From Alkalihalobacillus pseudalcaliphilus (GTDB lineage: Bacteria > Bacillota > Bacilli > Bacillales > Bacillaceae_D): a stretch of 64,000 bases of DNA. The notes under the pieces are model-generated. The model was not told the origin of the DNA and did no database searches. It was given only the letters and a program-made list of their open reading frames with translations. Position 1 is the stretch's first letter. Each line of letters starts with the position of its first letter. Positions 20,701-28,580 of the stretch are shown here, piece by piece. The stretch covers positions 242,089 to 306,088 of the forward strand of contig LFJO01000010.1 in assembly GCA_001038565.1 (NCBI GenBank), in the 5' to 3' direction. A program made the position numbers and the translations under genes.

Positions 20701-21073
20701 CGTTGCTAGTGAATGGGAGTTCGAGCTTACTCTGAACGATCTAGGGGTTATATTGATTGGTAAAATTGATAAAGTTGTCGCAAAAAATGAAGAGATTCAT
20801 TTAATTGACTTTAAGACAAATAAGTTTGATAAAACGGGGGCAGAGCTGTTAGAAGAATATGGACCACAACTTTTACTTTATCAGCTTGCCTATGAACAAT
20901 TAAATGAGCAAAAGGTTAATCAAGCTTCGTTATTTGTATTTAGAGATCGAGGAGAGCCAATTCATTCGATTGACTACCCAGCAGAAAAATGGAGCGAACT
21001 AAAGACCCATATTAAAGAGCTCAAACGCCGCAAGAAAGAAGCCCAATCAAAGTCAGATTGGCTACGAAACTAA
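17705..21073 (+). CDS. AddA-like UvrD/Rep-family helicase-nuclease
   Basis: This 1122-residue SF1A helicase has a C-terminal nuclease. Helicase motifs in order: Walker A SAGAGSGKT (about 24-32), Ia AITFTEKAAREMKER, II MMIDEFQDTNQ, III IVGDTKQSIYRFRGA, IV MNYRTTEPI, V LSIMTVHASKGLEFP, VI RLFYVAATRARDHLLL. The nuclease domain shows FGNLMHKACEWL, GKIDKV and LIDFKTNK, with all active residues present. ATG 17705 follows AAAGGGGTG by five bases; upstream in-frame starts lack a ribosome binding site. It is shorter than B. subtilis AddA (about 1230) and diverges around motifs I and Ia. With the overlapping AddB-like gene it should process DNA ends for recombination or degrade linear DNA. Confidence 0.88.
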   Translation: MKFNPSQEQAIFSESPFVVVSAGAGSGKTRVLTERIIYLCELKRRNPSHPMGVLLDEIVAITFTEKAAREMKERIRIRVFEKIYEARDDGEKDYWQKQKEALERTIIATFHSFCQQLLSQNAITAHLPPRIKILDEIHASEIKADIMEGLFQRPAFISLAEPFFQYLSKDSLTDYILSTYEQMREWYIGSSSIQELTPQAMLEAQLQAVKNDRQKKIEEFHMKALSLVGQFVHYSELTAAQKKHVANIERDFATLHPQLTADQYMSICSGCMPSRVDKKWMEQIPPLYELFEHEWKPLKSWWGKGQKEIGFTELEKKTLFDFLELIQQFDAKYQEQKNYLGFVDFSDLQQKAIGLLNHPDIAEACRRQYRHMMIDEFQDTNQLQLKMLHRINPEYRFIVGDTKQSIYRFRGANVSLMNQLELEAEEALDGETILMNMNYRTTEPIIETVNQLFSSVMAEKAGYAFETKYTALQAARTSQDTEKKSVELIQTTEDENQYDSLAQRLVAIVNEGQPLVHRGDQWRRPSWKDIAVLIPTRTQLMQLEQSLNNYQIPYTVYGGVAFFQRQEIIDFINFLQWLNRPYEDLYVTALLRSPLVGLTLNELLTMKELCQEGQSLAQFTYTLKNSFSTGERIYDAARTLQRWLRHYVPCLIQTTTAIYLKEMIRDIGLRDSLLIQTNGRQKVKNLEKLIGLLDEENCRLYEEMVEVIVKRKQLNEKEGEAEVERLGGDALSIMTVHASKGLEFPIVCLPQLDRRPRTDTGVIRFHSDVGIVFKLESDEEVEDTEEASIESLGYSYVKEFSQLEAMEEEKRLFYVAATRARDHLLLIGSEKYSKQSWLEMIESVNYQPDSAIKSLVEETKQSRSEMPFKPDIHSFDPIDILHKKPMLMNISVTEVVDFIYDKSKYFYKHVLGMEDGSFPQSQRFRPSIDSEENLSIPAKEFGNLMHKACEWLDQGVTEEKAVEQVLYEVASESRSDIERLLLSLLQTYNVERRQQLGVVVASEWEFELTLNDLGVILIGKIDKVVAKNEEIHLIDFKTNKFDKTGAELLEEYGPQLLLYQLAYEQLNEQKVNQASLFVFRDRGEPIHSIDYPAEKWSELKTHIKELKRRKKEAQSKSDWLRN

Positions 21074-21142
21074 AGTCATTTGAGTAACAACATAAACAGC
21101 GGAAAAGGGCTGGAGTGTTGTAGGAAAAGCCTGAAAGTTTCG

Positions 21143-21372
21143 CACCTCCACACAAAAAAACTCATGGCGAAGCCCCATTCACTTCGCCACCAACAAAGAT
21201 GAAAGTAGTGGCGACTGTTCAAACTGTTGGCACGTTTACAACTCGATTACCATCAGGAGTCGGATGAACAAACAGGGAGCACTTTACTGCTAAGGTCATT
21301 TATCGCAAGATGGATGACCAGCTAACTTCACGGCACGAACTATCGACCCTAAGTACACCTCCACACAAAAAA
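21143..21372 (+). repeat. Mosaic repeat, locus 5 (A then C) with identical 17-bp ends
   Basis: Module A (inner stem GGCGAAG at 21166-21172, CTTCGCC at 21182-21188, then ATGAAAGT) is followed by a full module C (CGACTGTTCAAACTGTTGGC, CTGCTAAGGTCATTTATCGC, CCAGCTAACTTCACGGCACG). Both borders read CACCTCCACACAAAAAA (21143-21159 and 21356-21372), replacing the usual ACTTTCATACAAAA. The region 21074-21142 holds nothing recognisable. The element lies between convergent genes. Confidence 0.85.
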
Positions 21373-21419
21373 CGGAAAGCCACAGCCATCCATTAGGCTG
21401 TAAACTTTCCGTTTTTTTT
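21370..21419. terminator. Bidirectional terminator between the addA-like gene and phnE
   Basis: AAACGGAAAG and CTTTCCGTTT form a stem flanked by A runs on one side and T runs on the other. It therefore can stop transcription from both sides. An inner ACAGCC/GGCTGT pair extends it. Confidence 0.85.
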
Positions 21420-22222
21420 TACACTAAACGCTTTCGGATTTGAGCACTGACAATATCAATCGTTGTAACCACGACAATAATAACAACTAAAATCAACCCA
21501 ACCTCAGGCCAATTTCGGTTCGTAGTCGCAATGGTAATCAACGTACCGATACCACCTGCTCCGATAATCCCCAAAATCGTCGAAGCACGCACATCGATTT
21601 CAAATCGATAAAGTGCATATGACAGGAATTCAGGAATAATCTGTGGAATAATACCGTAAAAAAGTACCTGTAATTTGTTGGCGCCATTTGCTTCTAACGC
21701 CTCAACGACATTCATATCAATTGATTCAATAACTTCGCTATAAAGCTTACCTAGCATACCAATCGAACCAATCGCAATTGCAATAACCCCGGCAAAAGGT
21801 CTTGGGCCAACAGCTGCTACGAACATAAGCGCAAGCACGAGCTCAGGAAAGGCACGAATGGCATTTAATGCCCACTTAGAAGCTGTATTTAAGAACTTAC
21901 TTTTGACCATGTTACTAGCAGCAAAAAAGCCAAATGGAATCGCTAGAATCGCAGCCATTAATGTACCTGTATAGGCCATTAATAGTGTTTCCCACATTAG
22001 ATTCATGACTTTTCCAAAAGAACTCCAATCGGGAGAGAAAAGCTGTGGAATAACCCGAAACATACTATCAATGGTATGTTGGCTAAAAACACGTTCCCAG
22101 CGTATATCTATACTAGTGAAAGTCCAAACATAAATGACAATAAGAATGGCACCGATTATAAAAGGTCTAATCTTCTGCCATAAATTTTTCTTTGGTTTAG
22201 GAGGTAACGTAAGTTCTGTCAT
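21419..22222 (-). CDS. phnE: Phosphonate-type ABC transporter permease PhnE (second copy)
   Basis: This 267-residue inner-membrane permease has about six membrane segments. Its coupling region EALEANGANKLQVLFYGIIPQIIPEFLSY and the following RASTILGIIGAGGIGTLI are typical of PhnE/PtxC. It is the last gene of phnD-phnC-phnE-phnE, overlapping the upstream phnE by four bases. The two PhnE proteins probably form a heterodimer. The substrate could be phosphonate, phosphite or a related phosphorus compound; no phosphonate catabolic gene lies nearby. Confidence 0.92.
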   Translation of the reverse strand: MTELTLPPKPKKNLWQKIRPFIIGAILIVIYVWTFTSIDIRWERVFSQHTIDSMFRVIPQLFSPDWSSFGKVMNLMWETLLMAYTGTLMAAILAIPFGFFAASNMVKSKFLNTASKWALNAIRAFPELVLALMFVAAVGPRPFAGVIAIAIGSIGMLGKLYSEVIESIDMNVVEALEANGANKLQVLFYGIIPQIIPEFLSYALYRFEIDVRASTILGIIGAGGIGTLITIATTNRNWPEVGLILVVIIVVVTTIDIVSAQIRKRLV

Positions 22223-23022
22223 ATTAGTCTCTCCCTTATTTTATTACTGATATAATCAATCACAACAACAGTTGCAAAGATGATGACAATAATCGTCATG
22301 ACATTTGGATAGTTCGCCCAACTAACTTGTTGGTTTAAGAGAAGACCGATACCGCCTGCTCCAACAAAACCTAATACTAGAGATGCTCGGACGTTGACTT
22401 CAAATACATATAAACCAAATGAAACAAATTGAGGCAACACTTGTGGAACAACAGCATAAGTAATAACTTGTAGTGTATTACCTCCTGAAGCTCGAATTGC
22501 CTCGATTGGATTCATATCAATTGACTCAATCGTTTCATACATTAATTTGGCAAGTAACCCTAATGAAAAGATGATTAACGCCATAATCCCTGGGAATACA
22601 CCAACGCCGAAAATTCCAACAAAAATAAGGGCAAGGAGAATATCAGGAATGGTACGCAGGATATTCATGATAAAACGTACCGGCTGATGAATAAAAGGGC
22701 TATGGAATAAGTTAGCTGCTGATAATAAACTAATAGGTATACTTAGCAGTGCAGCAATGGTTGTTGCTATAATTGCCATATGTATCGTTTCTACTAATTG
22801 ATTCCACACTGTTGAGGCATAATTCCAATTCGGCGGAAAAAGCTCAGAGCCAATTCTAATAAAACCGTTTCTCCCATCCCATAAATGTAAAAGTGATGAA
22901 TTGGTTTGTGTGGATGTGAAAATATAAAATCCAACAATGATTACAAAGATCGTCGTAATTTTGAATTTGGCTTTATTTGAAGTAATACCTTGTAATGCTA
23001 AGTTCTTTTGTTTACTCATCAT
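22219..23022 (-). CDS. phnE: Phosphonate-type ABC transporter permease PhnE (first copy)
   Basis: A paralogue of the following gene, also 267 residues, with coupling loop EAIRASGGNTLQVITYAVVPQVLPQF and RASLVLGFVGAGGIGLLL. Two consecutive ATG codons (23022 and 23019) follow AGGAGG; either may be used. It overlaps the end of phnC by 11 bases, so translation is probably coupled. Membrane segments lie near residues 20, 85, 130 and 215-250. Confidence 0.92.
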   Translation of the reverse strand: MMSKQKNLALQGITSNKAKFKITTIFVIIVGFYIFTSTQTNSSLLHLWDGRNGFIRIGSELFPPNWNYASTVWNQLVETIHMAIIATTIAALLSIPISLLSAANLFHSPFIHQPVRFIMNILRTIPDILLALIFVGIFGVGVFPGIMALIIFSLGLLAKLMYETIESIDMNPIEAIRASGGNTLQVITYAVVPQVLPQFVSFGLYVFEVNVRASLVLGFVGAGGIGLLLNQQVSWANYPNVMTIIVIIFATVVVIDYISNKIRERLI

Positions 23023-23788
23023 CAGAACCTCCTACAAGGTCATCCTCCCGAATCTTTCTTCCATAAATCTCCTCAAACGTAGCTTCATTGACATCACTTA
23101 CTGGACCGTCATAGACAACTTCACCTGCACGCATACCGATAATACGGTCCGCATATTCCATGGCCATATCGATAAAGTGTAGATTAACAATGGTCGTAAT
23201 TTTATCTTCTTTGTTGACTTTACGTAAGTAGGTCATAACTTGATGAGACGTTGGTGGATCAAGAGAAGCTACTGGCTCATCGGCTAATATAATATTAGGT
23301 TGTTGTGTTAAAACACGGGCAATCGCAACACGCTGTTGTTGACCACCACTTAATTGGTCAGCACGTTGATAGACCTTTTCCGAAATATTGACACGCTCTA
23401 AACTACGATAAGCTAATGCTACATCCTGTTTTGGATAGAGGTTAAGTAAACTACGTAACGTGCCCGTGTGACCGAGGCGACCTGAAATAACATTTTTCAT
23501 TACAGTAGAACGTTTGACAAGATTATAATTTTGGAATATCATTCCTACTTTTGTGCGTAATTTACGTAATTGGCTTTGTCGATATTTTAGAATATCTTCT
23601 CCATCAATCAGTAGCTCTCCATCTGTTGGTGTGACTAAGCGGTTCATACTGCGAATTAAAGTTGATTTTCCTGCCCCAGATAAACCAACGACCACAACAA
23701 ATTCACCCGGATTTATTGTTATATTGACATTTTTTAAACCTTGGGTTCCATTTGGGTAAACAAGGGAAACGTCTTTGAATTCAATCAT
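23012..23788 (-). CDS. phnC: Phosphonate-type ABC transporter ATPase PhnC
   Basis: This 258-residue ABC ATPase has Walker A GLSGAGKS (about 34-41), Q-loop IFQNYNLV, signature LSGGQQQR, Walker B IILADEP and the His switch NLHFID. The family-specific start MIEFKDVSLVYPNGTQGL fits PhnC. It is separated from phnD by 234 bases containing several hairpins, unlike the tight joins downstream. Confidence 0.95.
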   Translation of the reverse strand: MIEFKDVSLVYPNGTQGLKNVNITINPGEFVVVVGLSGAGKSTLIRSMNRLVTPTDGELLIDGEDILKYRQSQLRKLRTKVGMIFQNYNLVKRSTVMKNVISGRLGHTGTLRSLLNLYPKQDVALAYRSLERVNISEKVYQRADQLSGGQQQRVAIARVLTQQPNIILADEPVASLDPPTSHQVMTYLRKVNKEDKITTIVNLHFIDMAMEYADRIIGMRAGEVVYDGPVSDVNEATFEEIYGRKIREDDLVGGSDDE

Positions 23789-23853
23789 CCTTATTACTCC
23801 TTTACGATAGATTCGAGATTAATATATTAAGAGGTTACTACTAGTATTTAAGA

Positions 23854-24002
23854 CCCTCTTATCATGGTAAGGAGATGAGTTAACATGATAAGAGGGGAGA
23901 GAAATAGGTTCTCTCCCCTTTAGACTGTTGAGAAGTACTGCCTATCTAAACAAAATAGGTGCTCAAGCAGTCTAATTTAAGCTATCTAATCTAAGTTAGC
24001 TT
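23854..24002 (-). promoter_or_regulatory. Cluster of hairpins between phnD and phnC
   Basis: Four inverted repeats are packed here (plus-strand coordinates): AAGCTA/TAGCTT (about 23979-24002), AGACTGTTGAG/CTCAAGCAGTCT with an inner CCTAT/ATAGG (23922-23973), GGGGAGAGAA/TTCTCTCCCC (23894-23918) and CCCTCTTATCATG/CATGATAAGAGGG (23854-23896). The last two overlap by three bases. None has a long T run in the minus-strand transcript. The likely role is mRNA stabilisation or partial termination that favours PhnD over PhnCEE. Confidence 0.65.
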
Positions 24003-24022
24003 GCACTTATTGATTAACAGTA

Positions 24023-24910
24023 TTAATCAAATTGCTCTTGGAATTTTTTATAAACAGAACGAACGATTTCATACTCATCATGAGAAGCTTCATCTAGTCC
24101 TGTCCAGTTATAAACTTCATCCATAACCGCAATCATTTCTTCATCTTCATTAAAGCTTAAGAAAATACTTTTAATCTCTTCAATTTCTTCTTCACTTAAA
24201 AGGTTTGTATTGGCACTGATTGTGTCATTTGGAATCGCGTCAGTAAAATCTAATTGAACAAGCTCATCCATCGCTTCTGGATAGTCTTCGACAATGTTTG
24301 TACGTGCATCCTCAAATGTTGTTGCGAAGTCAGCATCGCCTTCTAAAACTGTGATAAGGGAAGCATCATGTGAACCGGCTTGAATTTGACCACCAAAGTA
24401 TGAGTCAAGATCTGTTACACCGTAATCATCCATAAATTGTGCTGCAGGGAATAAGTATCCGCTTGTAGAGCCTTGATCAGCAAAAGCCCAAATCTTTCCT
24501 TCTAAATCTTCTAAACTCTCAATTCCTGAATCGGCACGAACTGTGTATTGAGCACGATAAGTCGATTCTCCGTGACGGATAGATTTTGCAAAAACTTCAA
24601 CTTGATCGTAACGCTCTGTAACTTGGACATAACCAAATGCAGGAATGAAGCCGATATGTACTTGGTCATTGCCCATTGCTTCTACTAGACCACTAAAGTT
24701 AGTCATAACACGTCCTTCGACATCACGACCTAACTCTTCTTCTAAACGTTCAACTAATGGCTCGATGCTATCTGCGATTCTGTCGGAATCAGTAGAAGGT
24801 ACAAAACCTAAAACGATTGGACCGTCACCATCGCCTGACGAAGTACCACAGGCTACTAAAACAGTTGCCATCAGTAAAGTGAAGAGTGTTAATAGTACTT
24901 TCTTAGACAT
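24023..24910 (-). CDS. phnD: Phosphonate/phosphite-type ABC transporter binding lipoprotein PhnD
   Basis: This is the solute-binding protein of the PhnCDE importer. The lipoprotein signal ends at the lipobox TVLVACG (Cys21). The mature protein shows VLGFVPSTDSDRIADSIEPLVERLEEELG and QGSTSGYLFPAAQF, the ligand-binding hallmarks of the PhnD/PtxB family. I start at ATG 24910, which follows a GGGGGT ribosome binding site; the frame continues 25 codons upstream without one. It is the first gene of the operon and diverges from a HAD phosphatase gene. Which phosphorus compound is bound cannot be read from the sequence. Confidence 0.92.
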   Translation of the reverse strand: MSKKVLLTLFTLLMATVLVACGTSSGDGDGPIVLGFVPSTDSDRIADSIEPLVERLEEELGRDVEGRVMTNFSGLVEAMGNDQVHIGFIPAFGYVQVTERYDQVEVFAKSIRHGESTYRAQYTVRADSGIESLEDLEGKIWAFADQGSTSGYLFPAAQFMDDYGVTDLDSYFGGQIQAGSHDASLITVLEGDADFATTFEDARTNIVEDYPEAMDELVQLDFTDAIPNDTISANTNLLSEEEIEEIKSIFLSFNEDEEMIAVMDEVYNWTGLDEASHDEYEIVRSVYKKFQEQFD

Positions 24911-25069
24911 GAAAAAATTACCCCCAAATAAAATTTTTTGAAAACTAACATTTTTATTATACTTGTCTAAATAGTTAAAATCCACTAAATTGGGATAATT
25001 TTTGACAAAGTTTATATTCTTTATAATCCCTTAAAAATGATGGGAGAATATCAATCTTACGTAAATTTT

Positions 25070-25099
25070 TTGTAAAATAAGAGTTTTTAGTATTATACT
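25070..25099 (+). promoter_or_regulatory. SigA-type promoter of the HAD gene
   Basis: TTGTAA (25070-25075), an 18-base spacer and TATACT (25094-25099) precede the GGAGGG ribosome binding site of the gene at 25131. Confidence 0.55.
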
Positions 25100-25130
25100 T
25101 AAAAAACATAGTAGAAGGAGGGAAAAGTAA

Positions 25131-25949
25131 ATGTTAATAAATGCAAGATTAGTTATTTTTGATCTGGACGGAACATTATATGAAGGAACTGACCATTTTG
25201 ACTACTACGCAAATCATCTTAAGAATAAAGTGGCTGTTGAAAAGCAAGAAGACTTTATGACTGAATATGAAAAGATGAAAGCTGGGAATCATCTCGTTTC
25301 TATCGGCAAAGTCTATGATGTGAATCGAGATTTAATCTTAACGATTAATCCATTAGACTTATTTGTAACAGCGGCTTATAAATGGAATGGTGAAAAATTA
25401 GGGGTAGAGGAATTGCGGCAGTTATATCCAGGGGCACAGCAGTTTGATTTTGAACATTTGGTAGCGATTGGGGATGGCTGGTGGTTACCATTTGCTTGTG
25501 CTAAGCATTATGGCGTTAAAGATTGCTATAGCAGTTATCTAGCTACAAAAGAATATATGGTTTCTGACCAATTTACAATTGAGAAATTAACAGGTTTACG
25601 TGATTATTTACTTGAATTAAGAGAAAAAACGAATATCGTGTTAATGACTAATAGTGACCGAGAAGATGTAGGTCGTTTATTAAAGGAACTTGATTTAGAT
25701 GGAGTGTTCGAGCACGTGATTACCTCTGCCAAAAAACCTACATATACAAAAGGATTAATTGAGCATCTCATTCAACAATACGAAGTAAAACCTCATGAAG
25801 TTCTATCGATTGGTGATAATTTTATTAATGAAATTGCACCAGCCCTTTCTTTAGGTACGAAAGCAATGTATATCCAACCACATGGACATAATGAAGAAGT
25901 ACCAAACCTACAAGTCATTCCTTCAATTACAGCTTGTTACCAGAATTAA
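25131..25949 (+). CDS. HAD-superfamily hydrolase
   Basis: This 272-residue haloacid dehalogenase-like phosphatase has motif I FDLDGTLYEG (Asp10 and Asp12 by count), motif II VLMTNSDRED, the motif III lysine in SAKKPTYTKGL and motif IV SIGDNFINEIAPALSLG. Between motifs I and II is a helical cap of about 150 residues. The motif I sequence argues against phosphonoacetaldehyde hydrolase, so the position beside phnD does not prove a phosphonate role. The substrate is unknown. It is monocistronic with a strong terminator. Confidence 0.85.
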   Translation: MLINARLVIFDLDGTLYEGTDHFDYYANHLKNKVAVEKQEDFMTEYEKMKAGNHLVSIGKVYDVNRDLILTINPLDLFVTAAYKWNGEKLGVEELRQLYPGAQQFDFEHLVAIGDGWWLPFACAKHYGVKDCYSSYLATKEYMVSDQFTIEKLTGLRDYLLELREKTNIVLMTNSDREDVGRLLKELDLDGVFEHVITSAKKPTYTKGLIEHLIQQYEVKPHEVLSIGDNFINEIAPALSLGTKAMYIQPHGHNEEVPNLQVIPSITACYQN

Positions 25950-25999
25950 AAAAATCAACCCTCGAAAACAAAACGAGGGTTGATTTTTTTTTTTTTTCG
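25950..25999 (+). terminator. Strong terminator after the HAD gene
   Basis: AAATCAACCCTCG pairs with CGAGGGTTGATTT around a short AT loop and is followed by more than ten T. Confidence 0.95.
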
Positions 26000-26072
26000 T
26001 CACCTGAGTAAGGAATATTGGAAAAAAGAGTGAAGAAACCTGAGCGGTAAGTAAGATGAAAAAAAGAGAGAG

Positions 26073-26351
26073 GAAGCCCGAGCAAACGCGGAATCACGGG
26101 GTTGCGAGCGGAAAAAGAGAGAGAAAGCCCGAGCAAAACGCCCATGGCGAAGCAGATTCACTTTGCCACCACCAAAGATGAAAGTAGTGGCAACATCTTA
26201 AACAGTTGGCCCTTCATACAACTTCATCACCATCAGGAGTTCGCACGACTAAACTGGGAGCGGTGACCTGTTAAGTCATCTATCGCAAGATGGATAACCA
26301 GCTAACTTTAAGGCACAAACCATCGCCCCTAAGTCCACTTTCATACAAAAC
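26073..26351 (+). repeat. Mosaic repeat, locus 6 (short GAGCAAACGC repeats, A, C)
   Basis: Two direct copies of a short unit, GAAGCCCGAGCAAACGC at 26073-26089 and GAAAGCCCGAGCAAAACGC at 26123-26141, precede module A; the second replaces the usual left boundary ACTTTCATACAAAA. The module A inner stem is GGCGAAG/CTTTGCC and it ends with ATGAAAGT (26178-26185). A full module C runs to ACTTTCATACAAAA at about 26338-26351. A relative of the short unit lies at 5962-5974. The 26000-26072 stretch is purine rich with nothing recognisable. Confidence 0.8.
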
Positions 26352-26527
26352 CAAAAGAACCTCAATTTTTACTATTGATCCTTACGGGATTGTTATATAG
26401 TATAAAAGTATTAGTTGTTTTGTTGTGTTTTGGGGCAGTTTATATAAATTGTCGTAAATCGATATGAGGATTTAAAAAATATTGACGATATAATTAAGAG
26501 GTTCATAGGAAAATGGAGGTTGTTTCC

Positions 26528-28564
26528 TTGATTAATGCAGAGTATTTAGATGTATTTTTAGATGAAAGCCAGGAACACTTACAAGCATTAAATGATAACT
26601 TATTAGAATTAGAAAAAACACCGAATCAAATATCTGTTGTTAATGAGATATTTCGTTCAGCTCATACGCTAAAAGGTATGGCGGCAACAATGGGTTTTGA
26701 AGACTTAGCCCATTTAACACATAACATGGAAAATGTCTTAGATTTAGTTCGTCAGCAAAAGAAAGAAGCGGATGGACAAGTGTTAGATGTTTTATTTTCA
26801 GCAATCGATGATCTAGAAAGTATGGTTCAGGACATTGCAGCAGGTGGAGATGGTAAAAGAGATGTACGCTCCATTAATCAGTTACTTGAACAAGTAGTCG
26901 AAGGAAAAGCTACCGATAGTCGTGTAGAAGTAACAGAAAGTGATGCAAATCAGGAAATCACTCGTTCGTTGAATGAAAGTTTTGATGAATTCGAGCGAAC
27001 TGTACTGCTTCAATCACTAGAGCAACAATATTCTGTCCTTTTAATTCAAGTTGTATTAGATGAGCAAACAATGTTAAAAGCGGCACGGGTTTATATGGTT
27101 TTTGAAACACTAGAAAGATATGGAGAAGTGGTGAAGGCAAATCCTTCAACAGAGCAATTGGAAGAAGAGAAATTTGATTTAACTTTCCAAGTCACTTTTG
27201 TGACGAAAGAAACAGAAGAGGAAATTAGAAGGAATTTGTTAAATATCTCCGAGGTAACAGAGGTTAATATCATTTCCTTAACAGAAAATAAATTAAAGGC
27301 AGTAGAAGAGAATGTAGGGATTGAGAATCGAATTGAAGAACCGAAGGCTGATGGCCAACAAATCAATAAAAAAAAGGAACAACAACCAGAACCAGGTAAT
27401 ACAAAAAAAGTGGATTCTCAAAAAACGATTCGAGTGAGTATAGAACGTCTAGATAAACTGATGAACTTATTTGAGGAGCTTGTGATCGACCGAGGTCGTT
27501 TAGAACAAATTTCTACCGAATTAAAAGATACCGAGTTAAGTGATACGGTAGAGCATATGTCTAGAATATCAATTGACCTTCAAGAAATTATCTTAACGAT
27601 GCGGATGACACCAGTAGAGCAGGTGTTTAACCGGTTCCCAAGGATGCTTAGAAATCTTTCTAAAGAATTAAATAAAGAGGTAAACCTTGAGATTATTGGG
27701 GCTGAAACGGAGCTTGATCGAACCATTATTGATGAGATTGGTGATCCGCTCGTACATTTATTAAGGAACTCTATTGATCATGGTATTGAAACAGTTGAAG
27801 AAAGAAAGACGCTTGGAAAGCCTGAGGTTGGTACAATTACGCTAAGAGCTTATCATAGTGGCAATCATGTCTTTATTGAGATTGAAGATGATGGAAGAGG
27901 TATCAACCGAGAGAACGTTATAAAGAAGGCGTTACAAAATGGCGTAATCTCTGAATCTGAAATCGACCATTTAAGTGATCAAGAAGTGTATGGTCTTTTA
28001 TTCTCTTCTGGTTTTAGTACGGCAGAGAAGATTACCGATATTTCTGGGCGTGGAGTAGGTCTCGATGTGGTAAGAACTACTTTTGAATCTCTAGGTGGAA
28101 GTGTGTCTGTTCAATCGACATTAGGGCAAGGTTCTATGTTTTCTATTCAATTGCCTCTGACATTATCTATTATTGATGTCATGCTTATTGAATTAGGAAT
28201 GGAGAAGTATGCTGTACCACTTACTTCTATTGTAGAAACAGCGATTATTGCTAAAGAAGATGTTTATACGGTTCACAATAAGCAGGTTATTGATTTTAGA
28301 GGGAAAGTGATTCCTTTAGTTTTCCTAAACGAAGTATTTGATGTGAATTCACAGGACGAAAACGCTGAGCATCTATCATTAATTATCATTCAAAAAGGGA
28401 ATAAAATGGCCGGTCTTGTCGTCGATCGCTTGATTGGTCAGCATGATATTGTCTTGAAATCATTAGGTAAATATTTAACCAACATATTTGCAATTTCTGG
28501 AGCAACAATTTTAGGTGATGGTCAAGTCGCTTTAATTATTGATTCCAACGCTTTAATTAAATAG
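26528..28564 (+). CDS. cheA: Chemotaxis histidine kinase CheA
   Basis: CheA relays receptor signals to CheY. From the TTG at 26528 the protein has 678 residues: an HPt domain with phospho-His46 in FRSAHTLKGMAATMG, a CheY-binding P2-like region (about 140-260), a charged linker, a dimerisation domain from about 295 (QKTIRVSIERLDKLMNLFEELVIDRGRLEQ), an ATP domain with N-box LVHLLRNSIDHGIE, EDDGRGIN and GRGVGLDVV, and a CheW-like C-terminus. An ATG lies at 26513 but overlaps the GGAGG that serves the TTG eight bases downstream, so TTG is preferred. In B. subtilis cheA lies in the large fla/che operon; here no flagellar or receptor gene is adjacent. Confidence 0.95.
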   Translation: MINAEYLDVFLDESQEHLQALNDNLLELEKTPNQISVVNEIFRSAHTLKGMAATMGFEDLAHLTHNMENVLDLVRQQKKEADGQVLDVLFSAIDDLESMVQDIAAGGDGKRDVRSINQLLEQVVEGKATDSRVEVTESDANQEITRSLNESFDEFERTVLLQSLEQQYSVLLIQVVLDEQTMLKAARVYMVFETLERYGEVVKANPSTEQLEEEKFDLTFQVTFVTKETEEEIRRNLLNISEVTEVNIISLTENKLKAVEENVGIENRIEEPKADGQQINKKKEQQPEPGNTKKVDSQKTIRVSIERLDKLMNLFEELVIDRGRLEQISTELKDTELSDTVEHMSRISIDLQEIILTMRMTPVEQVFNRFPRMLRNLSKELNKEVNLEIIGAETELDRTIIDEIGDPLVHLLRNSIDHGIETVEERKTLGKPEVGTITLRAYHSGNHVFIEIEDDGRGINRENVIKKALQNGVISESEIDHLSDQEVYGLLFSSGFSTAEKITDISGRGVGLDVVRTTFESLGGSVSVQSTLGQGSMFSIQLPLTLSIIDVMLIELGMEKYAVPLTSIVETAIIAKEDVYTVHNKQVIDFRGKVIPLVFLNEVFDVNSQDENAEHLSLIIIQKGNKMAGLVVDRLIGQHDIVLKSLGKYLTNIFAISGATILGDGQVALIIDSNALIK

Positions 28565-28580
28565 AGGAAGGGTTGTTCTT

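Noticed and set aside
24911-25069. PhoP box upstream of phnD
   Set aside because: Isolated TTAA-type hexamers occur but without the 11-bp repeated spacing seen before pstS.
25131-25949. Phosphonoacetaldehyde hydrolase (phnX) beside phnD
   Set aside because: Motif I is FDLDGT, of the general phosphatase type, and the PhnX-specific motifs are absent.
26440-26510. SigD promoter for cheA
   Set aside because: GACGATAT resembles the SigD -10 but no TAAA lies about 15 bases upstream; the other TAAA/CGATAT pair is spaced too closely.
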